Part shown: piece after piece, positions 53,577-64,000 of the stretch
Layout of the letters: each line of letters begins with the position of its first letter
Numbering within the stretch: the stretch's first letter is position 1
Source of the DNA: Actinomycetospora lemnae
GTDB lineage: Bacteria > Actinomycetota > Actinomycetes > Mycobacteriales > Pseudonocardiaceae
Reading direction: 5' to 3'
Assembly (NCBI RefSeq): GCF_028737315.1
Contig: NZ_JAQZAO010000002.1
Span: 434,001 to 498,000 of the forward strand
DNA: 64,000 nucleotides
Program-made: the position numbers and the translations under genes
The notes under the pieces: generated by a model
Databases searched by the model: none
Told to the model about the DNA's origin: nothing
Seen by the model: only the letters and a program-made list of their open reading frames with translations

Positions 53577-54143
53577 GTGCCCACCACCCGCACCGGCCCG
53601 CACCCCGTCGCGGTGGGCGCGGTCGTGCTGCTCGTGGCGGTGATCGCCGCCGCGCTCTGGAACTCCGACGAGTCGGGGACGGGCGCGCGCCAGGTCGGCG
53701 AGGCCGGCGGCGAGACCGTCGCGCCGGCCGCCGCGCTCCCCCCGCCCGTGCCCGGCGCGTCGTGCGCCCCGACGATCACCAACCCCGGCGGCGACAACAA
53801 CTACCGCGAGGACGCCCCGCTCGACGTGCCGCTGGGCCGCGGGCTGGTCATCACCGGGACCGTCCGCGACACCGCCTGCCGCCCGCTGCCGGGCGTGCCC
53901 GTGCAGGTGTGGCTGCAGACCGCGCTCGGCAGCGAGCGGGAGAACCGCACGACCGTGCTCACGGGTCCCGACGGCCGCTACCGCGTCGCCAGCGACCCGG
54001 CCGTCGCCCAGTTCGGCGAGCCCAACGTCCACGTCGCCCACGACCCCGACGAGAGCCCGTGGCGGTCGGTCTGGCAGCGCCACGTCCTGCACCCGGAGGA
54101 CACCCTCGCCGTCGTCGACCTGACCCTGGCACCGGTGTCGTGA
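53577..54143 (+). CDS. Secreted/anchored beta-sandwich protein (intradiol dioxygenase/transthyretin-like)
   Basis: Protein of 188 residues. The N-terminus has one signal anchor (VAVGAVVLLVAVIAAALWN) and then a linker. The outer domain is a beta sandwich: GLVITGTVRDTACRPLPGVP, VQVWLQTALGSERENRTTVL and DGRYRVASDPAVAQFGEPNV, with histidines in NVHVAHDP and WQRHVLHP. This is the pattern of intradiol dioxygenase or carboxypeptidase-regulatory-like folds; the usual pair of metal-binding Tyr is not certain. It lies 25 bp after the NAS gene and overlaps the next gene (GTGA). Extracellular metal or carrier role is inference. Confidence 0.65.
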   Translation: MPTTRTGPHPVAVGAVVLLVAVIAAALWNSDESGTGARQVGEAGGETVAPAAALPPPVPGASCAPTITNPGGDNNYREDAPLDVPLGRGLVITGTVRDTACRPLPGVPVQVWLQTALGSERENRTTVLTGPDGRYRVASDPAVAQFGEPNVHVAHDPDESPWRSVWQRHVLHPEDTLAVVDLTLAPVS

Positions 54144-54802
54144 GGGGCCTCGTCGCGGTCGCCGCGCTCGGCGGCGCGCTGCTCGTCACCCTCGCGCTGG
54201 CGGCTCCGCACCTCGCCCAGGCCTCGCCGGTGCTCGTGGTCTCGACGCTGGCGGCGTGCGTCGCGGTCGCCGCCCTCGCCGTCCAGCCGTGGCTGACGCG
54301 GCGCCGGGTGGGCGCGCACGTCCGGGTCGGCGGGATCGTCGCCGCGCTCGTGGCCGTGCACGTGGTCGCGCTGTTCGTCGAGAGTCCCGACGACGCGCTC
54401 TACTCCATGTCGCTCGACGGGCCGACGCGGGCCCGCATGGCGCTGTTCGCGACGGTGCTGCTCGTCGTCGTCACGCTGCTCGGGCTGCTGCGGCGGCGTC
54501 TGCCCTGGTCGGTGGCCACCTGGCGGTTCGTGCACGGGAGCCTCGCCGGGCTCGTCGTCGTGCTCGGCGTGGGCCACGCGGTGCTCATCCAGGGCGCGCT
54601 CGACGGGTGGGGCACGGCGGTGCTCGTCGCCCTCGGCGGGCTCGCGGCGGTGGGCGTCGTCGTGCGGCTGGTCCGGGTCCTGCGGACCCCGCCGCCGGGA
54701 GGCGGAGCGCAGCGGAGCCCGACCACGCAGCCCACGCAGGAGGGTGACGCCACCGCCCACGATCGTGGGCAGGTCCGGCCGAGGGACGAGGCCCACGGCT
54801 AG
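54140..54802 (+). CDS. Six-helix ferric-reductase-like membrane protein
   Basis: Protein of 220 residues. Six membrane helices are predicted, for example GALLVTLALAAPHLAQASP, VGGIVAALVAVHVVALFVE, RMALFATVLLVVVTLLGLL and VHGSLAGLVVVLGVGHAVLI. Histidines in the third and fifth helices (AVHVV, FVHGS, VGHAV) suit heme coordination as in ferric reductase transmembrane domains; no FAD/NADPH domain is fused. The last ~35 residues are a hydrophilic tail built from a mini-repeat (GGAQRSPTT) and a 16-bp palindrome. Start overlaps the preceding stop. Likely moves electrons to reduce a metal or its complex. Confidence 0.7.
   Translation: MRGLVAVAALGGALLVTLALAAPHLAQASPVLVVSTLAACVAVAALAVQPWLTRRRVGAHVRVGGIVAALVAVHVVALFVESPDDALYSMSLDGPTRARMALFATVLLVVVTLLGLLRRRLPWSVATWRFVHGSLAGLVVVLGVGHAVLIQGALDGWGTAVLVALGGLAAVGVVVRLVRVLRTPPPGGGAQRSPTTQPTQEGDATAHDRGQVRPRDEAHG
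54701..54724 (+). repeat. Intragenic mini-repeat, copy 4
   Basis: GGCGGAGCGCAGCGGAGCCC and GACC in the C-terminal tail of the ferric-reductase-like gene (GGAQRSPT). Confidence 0.55.
54755..54770. repeat. 16-bp perfect palindrome inside coding sequence
   Basis: GCCCACGATCGTGGGC in the same C-terminal tail (AHDRGQ). It shares CGATCGTGGG with the start of the hairpin-ended repeat family. Confidence 0.5.
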
Positions 54803-54805
54803 CGT
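54800..54805 (+). promoter_or_regulatory. TAGCGT -10 element, predicted leaderless start at 54814
   Basis: TAGCGT, 8 bases, then ATG. Same spacing as the TAGGGT promoters; supports the small gene that follows. Confidence 0.4.
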
Positions 54806-54813
54806 CGCCGGCG

Positions 54814-55035
54814 ATGGAGCCCACGCCGATCTTCACCGACCTCGCCGCGTCGGAGCCCGCCCGATCCGGTGCCCCGTCCGGTGCGCACGGCGAGGGCCGG
54901 TCGGTGACCGACCTCCTGCGGGCCCTGCGCGAGGAGGCCCCGCGTGACCGGGTCGCCGTCCCGCGCCGGGGCGGGCGGGGCGTCGGGCACGTCCCCGGTC
55001 TGCTCACGTTCCCCGGGCCTCCCACGCGCGACTGA
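54814..55035 (+). CDS. Small hypothetical protein
   Basis: Open frame of 73 residues beginning MEPTPIFTDLAASEPARSG, with a helix-forming centre SVTDLLRALREEAPRDRVAV and a Gly/Pro-rich end. No family recognised. The TAGCGT-N8-ATG arrangement supports a real leaderless gene. It lies 12 bp after the ferric-reductase-like gene and 103 bp before the carboxylase. Confidence 0.45.
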   Translation: MEPTPIFTDLAASEPARSGAPSGAHGEGRSVTDLLRALREEAPRDRVAVPRRGGRGVGHVPGLLTFPGPPTRD

Positions 55036-55123
55036 ACCGGTCCGGCGTCCACCCGCGACGCGGATCTTCCGCCTGCCGGCGTAGAGGGCCGCCGCGAGGA
55101 CTCGCGCGACCCCTCGTCGCCGT

Positions 55124-55129
55124 TAGGGT
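55124..55129 (+). promoter_or_regulatory. TAGGGT -10 element for the carboxylase, leaderless
   Basis: TAGGGT, 8 bases, then the GTG at 55138. Confidence 0.5.
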
Positions 55130-55137
55130 CGGCGACC

Positions 55138-60834
<5,697 letters not shown>

Positions 60835-61069
60835 CCCTGCTCGGCCTCGTCCTGCTGCGCGCGCGGCGCGGGCAGGGCTGCGGTCAGGGACAGGTCGAGC
60901 TGGTCGTCCCCGGCGTGCTGGGGACGCCGGTAGTGGCTCATCACCCAGCCCGACTCGCGCGGGTGCCCATGGACGAACGACATGGCTCCAGGAAAGCACG
61001 CCGGACCGACAGGTGTCGGCTCAGCGAGGGGCCGGCTCGGGGCGGGGGTCGGCTCGGGGCCGGCGTCGC

Positions 61070-61336
61070 TCAGCGGACGACGAACCCCAGCCCGCGGCTG
61101 ACGGCGCAGTCGCGGGCGCAGGCCAGGACGCGGGCGACGTCGGGGTCGGCGGCCCGGTCGCCGGCCTCGACCACGACGGTGAGCGCCGCGGCCGTGCCCG
61201 TCGCCGCCCCGCCGATGACGCCGTGGAGCCGGCAGCTCAGCGTGGCCGCCGACGAGCCCGCGGGGAGGTCGACGACGACCTCGAGCGGGTCCGAGCTCTC
61301 GGCGGGGATCGGCGGGTCGGGCGTCATGGTCGTCAC
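61070..61336 (-). CDS. Hypothetical 88-residue protein
   Basis: Begins MTTMTPDPPIPAESSDPLEV and continues VVDLPAGSSAATLSCRLHGV then DVARVLACARDCAVSRGLGF. The C-terminal third faintly resembles the end of STAS-type anti-sigma antagonist domains, but the motif is incomplete. ATG 61336 has GAGGAC upstream. Lies between the carboxylase and the divergent enoyl-CoA hydratase. Not recognised. Confidence 0.4.
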   Translation of the reverse strand: MTTMTPDPPIPAESSDPLEVVVDLPAGSSAATLSCRLHGVIGGAATGTAAALTVVVEAGDRAADPDVARVLACARDCAVSRGLGFVVR

Positions 61337-61500
61337 GGGTCCTCCTCGGGCGCCGGTGCGCCGGGTGGGAACGGGTGACCTCGCCGTCGACCCGGACTCA
61401 CGACCTTCCTACCCGGTCGGGACGGTGTCCACGCTCAGCGACACCCGAGACCGGCTCGTTGTGGACCGGTGGGCCGTCCGGCGCAACCGCCGTCAGGGAG

Positions 61501-61517
61501 CGGTCAGGGTTGACCGT
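61501..61517. promoter_or_regulatory. CGGTCAG palindrome upstream of the second enoyl-CoA hydratase
   Basis: CGGTCA-GGGT-TGACCG, the counterpart of the site at 47459-47475. Confidence 0.5.
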
Positions 61518-61576
61518 TTGCGCCCGGGACCGGGAGGGTGCGGACGACACCAGCTCCAGCGACGAGGAGGTCGGGC

Positions 61577-62476
61577 GTGCCGGACGACGGGGCCTACACG
61601 GAGATCGAGTACTCGGTCACCGACGGGATCGCCACGATCGTGCTCGACCGGCCGGACCGGATGAACGCGTTCACCGGCCGCATGTGCGACGAGCTGGTGG
61701 CCGCGTGCGACGCGATCGACGCCGACGACGCGGTGCGCGCGCTCGTCGTCACCGGGCGGGGCCGGGCGTTCTGCGCGGGCGCCGACCTCGGCGAGGGCGG
61801 CAGCACGTTCGACGACCGCGGCCGGGACCCGTCCGAGACGAAGGCGGCGCGCTACGGCGAGGTCGGCGGCGTCGGGCGCGACCGCGGCGGCGTGGTGGCG
61901 CTGCGCTTCGCGGCGCTGCAGGTCCCGGTGATCGGCGCGATCAACGGCGCGGCCGTGGGCGTCGGGGCCACGATGACCCTGCCGATGGACGTGCGCCTCG
62001 CGGGCGCGTCGGCCCGCTTCGGCTTCGTCTTCGCCCGCCGCGGGATCGTGCCGGAGGCGGCCTCGAGCTGGTTCCTGCCGCGGGTGGTGGGCATCTCGCG
62101 GGCCATGGAGTGGGCGATGACCGGCCGGGTGTTCGACGCCGCCGAGGCCCTCGAGGGCCGGCTGGTCGCGCGCGTCGTGCCCGACGAGGCGCTGCTCGAC
62201 ACCGCGTACGGCCTCGCGCGGGAGGTCGCCGAGAACACCTCGTCGGTGTCGGTCGCCGTCACCCGGCACATGATGTGGTCGATGCTCTCGGCCGCCTCGC
62301 CGTGGGAGGCGCACGCCCTGGACTCGCGGGCGATCGTCGAGCTCGGCCGCGACGCCGACGCCGCCGAGGGCGTCACGGCGTTCCTCGAGAAGCGGGCGCC
62401 CCGGTTCCCGCTGCGGCGCACGCGCGACCACACCGACCTCGTGCCGGAGTGGCCCGCCCGGCCCCACGAGGGGTAG
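61577..62476 (+). CDS. Enoyl-CoA hydratase/isomerase family protein
   Basis: Crotonase-fold protein of 299 residues. Seen in order: IATIVLDRPDRMNAFTGRM, the first oxyanion segment ALVVTGRGRAFCAGADLGEG, the second AINGAAVGVGATMTLPMDVR, then FGFVFARRGIVPEAASSWFL with the catalytic glutamate. GTG 61577 has GAGGAGG upstream. The long C-terminal helix with TRHMMWSMLSAASPWEAHAL suits hydratases for bulky or branched acyl-CoA. A palindrome at 61501 precedes it. Confidence 0.9.
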   Translation: MPDDGAYTEIEYSVTDGIATIVLDRPDRMNAFTGRMCDELVAACDAIDADDAVRALVVTGRGRAFCAGADLGEGGSTFDDRGRDPSETKAARYGEVGGVGRDRGGVVALRFAALQVPVIGAINGAAVGVGATMTLPMDVRLAGASARFGFVFARRGIVPEAASSWFLPRVVGISRAMEWAMTGRVFDAAEALEGRLVARVVPDEALLDTAYGLAREVAENTSSVSVAVTRHMMWSMLSAASPWEAHALDSRAIVELGRDADAAEGVTAFLEKRAPRFPLRRTRDHTDLVPEWPARPHEG

Positions 62477-62596
62477 CTCCCCCGCCACTGCGGTGCCGGT
62501 ACCTCGCCACGGCGGCGACCGTCTGCTACACCGGGCCGGACCACGGGCGCGGGCCGGACCGAGGCACGGGTGCCCGGCATCGAGATCGGGGGACCC

Positions 62597-63391
62597 ATGC
62601 CCCAGGAGACGGTCACGTCGAAGGACGGCACGCCGATCGCCTACGGGCGCAGCGGTGAGGGACCACCCCTCGTCCTGGTGCACGGGACGTCGGCCGACCG
62701 CAGCCGGTGGGCACCCGTGCTCCCGGCCCTCGAGGAGCGATGCACCGTCTACGCCGTCGATCGTCGCGGTCGCGGCGGCAGCGGCGACGCCGACGACTAC
62801 GCCCTCGAGCGGGAGGTCGAGGACGTGGCCGCCGTGGTGGACGCGATCGGTGAGCCGGTGACCCTGCTCGGCCACTCGCACGGTGGGTTGTGCGCCCTCG
62901 AGGCCGCCCTGCTCAGCCACGGCGTCCGTGCGTTGGTGCTCTACGAGCCCGCCGCTGACATGGTGGGCGCGGCGTCGCGCCCGTCCGACGTCGTCGAGCG
63001 GCTGGAAGCGCTGCTGCAGGCGGGCGACCGGGACGAGGTGGTCGCGACCATGGCGCGCGAGGTCGCGCACGTGCCGCCGGAGGCCGTGACGGCCATGCGG
63101 TCCCAGCCCGCCTTCCGCGCCCGGGTCGCGACCGCACACACCATCCCGCGGGAACTGCGCGCGGTCCGGTCCTACCGGTTCGATCCGGAGCGTTTCCGGG
63201 ACCTCGCGGTACCGACACTGCTGCTGAGCGGCGGCGAGAGCCCCGCCGAGTTCCGGGCGGCCGTCGACGCCGTGGACGCAGCGCTGCCGGACTCCCGCGT
63301 CGTGATCATGCCCGGGCAGGCGCACGTCGCCATGGACACCGGGACCGACCTCTTCACCTCCGAGGTCGTCCGCTTTCTCGAGCGCCTGTGA
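62597..63391 (+). CDS. Alpha/beta hydrolase
   Basis: Protein of 264 residues of the haloperoxidase/esterase type. The oxyanion strand is PPLVLVHGTSADRSRW, the nucleophile elbow LLGHSHGGLCALEAAL at about residues 89-104, the acid in LLLSGGESPAEFRAAV and the catalytic histidine in MPGQAHVAMDTGTD. ATG 62597 is chosen because GGGGGA lies upstream; a GTG at 62570 would add 9 residues. The gene ends 57 bp before the HxlR-type gene's stop, with a tandem repeat between. Confidence 0.85.
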   Translation: MPQETVTSKDGTPIAYGRSGEGPPLVLVHGTSADRSRWAPVLPALEERCTVYAVDRRGRGGSGDADDYALEREVEDVAAVVDAIGEPVTLLGHSHGGLCALEAALLSHGVRALVLYEPAADMVGAASRPSDVVERLEALLQAGDRDEVVATMAREVAHVPPEAVTAMRSQPAFRARVATAHTIPRELRAVRSYRFDPERFRDLAVPTLLLSGGESPAEFRAAVDAVDAALPDSRVVIMPGQAHVAMDTGTDLFTSEVVRFLERL

Positions 63392-63400
63392 CGGCCTCCC

Positions 63401-63480
63401 GGCTCCGTCAGGCGGGCAGGGGCTCCGTCAGGCGGGCAGGGGCTCCGTCAGGCGGGCAGGCGCTCCGGCAGGTGCACGGC
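63401..63480. repeat. 20-bp tandem repeat covering the HxlR-type gene's stop codon
   Basis: GGCTCCGTCAGGCGGGCAGG is repeated exactly at 63401-63420, 63421-63440 and 63441-63460, and a decayed fourth copy lies inside the gene at 63461-63480. The third unit includes the TGA stop (63448-63450) and the last codons of the gene. Confidence 0.85.
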
Positions 63481-64000
63481 GTCGACGAGCGCCTGGAGCG
63501 CCGCGGGGTCGCCGGCGAGCTCGAGCGCGCCGTCGGCCTGCATCGTCTCCACCGACAGGTCCTGGTAGACGACGCCGGCGAGGACGGTCGGCGAGCAGCG
63601 CACCGTCACGTCGGCGCCGGACACCTCGCCCCGCTCGATGTCGAGGACGCCGTGCGCGAGGCGGGTGCGGAAGGGCTGGTCGTCGAGCACGAGCTGCAGC
63701 GTGACGTCGGCGTCGGCCGCGCGGGCCGGGTCGAACATCGTGCGCAGCGAGAGGACGAACGAGTCGACCTTGATGCTGTCGGATTCCGGGAGCGAGCGCG
63801 CGGCCCAGCGGCCGAGGGCCTGGAGCACGGGCTCGAGCTCCTGGCCCCACTCGGTGAGCTCGTAGACGGCGGACGCGGCGGGCGGGGGCAGGCGGCGCCG
63901 GCGCAGCACGCCCGCGTCCTCGAGCTCGCGCAGGCGCTGGGAGAGGACGTTGGGGCTGGCGTGCGGCAGGCCCGCCCGCAGGTCGGTGAACCGCTTGGGC
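63448..64000 (-). CDS. HxlR-type regulator with C-terminal SCP2-like domain; N-terminus cut by the window
   Basis: Open to the right window edge. The visible part begins in the helix-turn-helix (RFTDLRAGLPHASPNVLSQR, LRELEDAGVLRRRR) and wing (AASAVYELTEWGQELEPVLQ). The C-terminal ~110 residues are an SCP2/sterol-carrier-like domain: VTLQLVLDDQPFRTRLAHGV, DVTVRCSPTVLAGVVYQDL and MQADGALELAGDPAALQALV. HxlR-SCP2 fusions are known in actinobacteria; the domain may bind a lipid ligand. The last three codons and stop are duplicated outside by the tandem repeat. Confidence 0.85.
   Translation of the reverse strand, partial: PKRFTDLRAGLPHASPNVLSQRLRELEDAGVLRRRRLPPPAASAVYELTEWGQELEPVLQALGRWAARSLPESDSIKVDSFVLSLRTMFDPARAADADVTLQLVLDDQPFRTRLAHGVLDIERGEVSGADVTVRCSPTVLAGVVYQDLSVETMQADGALELAGDPAALQALVDAVHLPERLPA

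Noticed and set aside
63401-63460. Possible CRISPR array or attachment site
   Set aside because: The 20-bp units are directly adjacent with no spacers, and derive from the neighbouring gene end.

Overview
The window is very high-GC DNA with dense, mostly single-copy genes, many GTG starts, frequent 4-base stop/start overlaps (GTGA, ATGA) and typical actinobacterial families (WhiB, a conservon operon, PdtaR/ANTAR, mycobacterial-type CoaE and RpsA). The minus-strand order pdtaR, polA, rpsA, coaE, uvrB matches the Mycobacterium tuberculosis Rv1626-Rv1633 backbone, here opened up by many accessory genes. I read it as the chromosome of a free-living actinomycete, most likely of the Pseudonocardiales. 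That placement is inference from gene content, not from a search.

Layout. 0-3.6 kb: a butanediol/acetoin dehydrogenase operon with its GAF-domain regulator, then a decayed acetyltransferase. 4-14 kb: udgX, uvrB, a TetR/NTF2 pair with a divergent membrane protein, two DUF402-like genes, coaE and rpsA. 14-21.5 kb: a methyltransferase/GNAT pair, a four-gene conservon (cvnA-D) and a Baeyer-Villiger-type monooxygenase. 21.6-29.4 kb: polA, a hotdog thioesterase, a large LuxR-type ATPase regulator and a flavin hydroxylase. 29.4-36.1 kb: a complete branched-chain amino acid type ABC operon (livKHMGF) plus an orphan binding protein. 36.3-41.2 kb: pdtaR, a short tRNA-Leu(CAA), serA, an HxlR regulator and lon. 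41.3-49 kb: SDR, OsmC, WhiB, hydrolase, MaoC, NmrA and MFS genes and an SDR/enoyl-CoA hydratase pair. 49.3-50.4 kb: a lone DUF262-fold gene bracketed by two inverted copies of a hairpin-ended repeat. 51-54.8 kb: a cyclase and a metal-sensor/nicotianamine-synthase locus. 55-60.8 kb: a single-chain 1898-residue acyl-CoA carboxylase. 61-64 kb: lipid-metabolism genes and an HxlR-SCP2 regulator cut by the window end.

The most interesting points are: (i) a candidate metallophore or metal-handling locus with an alpha5-type ArsR sensor divergent from a nicotianamine synthase, followed by a secreted beta-sandwich protein and a six-helix ferric-reductase-like protein; (ii) three copies of a structured repeat whose terminal hairpins keep pairing although their sequences differ, two of them flanking the DUF262 gene; (iii) small repeats that enter coding sequence and appear to rewrite protein termini; (iv) a recurrent TAGGGT-N8-start arrangement that predicts leaderless mRNAs; (v) a class I tRNA with a leucine anticodon; (vi) a palindrome shared by two separate fatty-acid gene groups. 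No CRISPR array, prophage or insertion-sequence transposase is visible.
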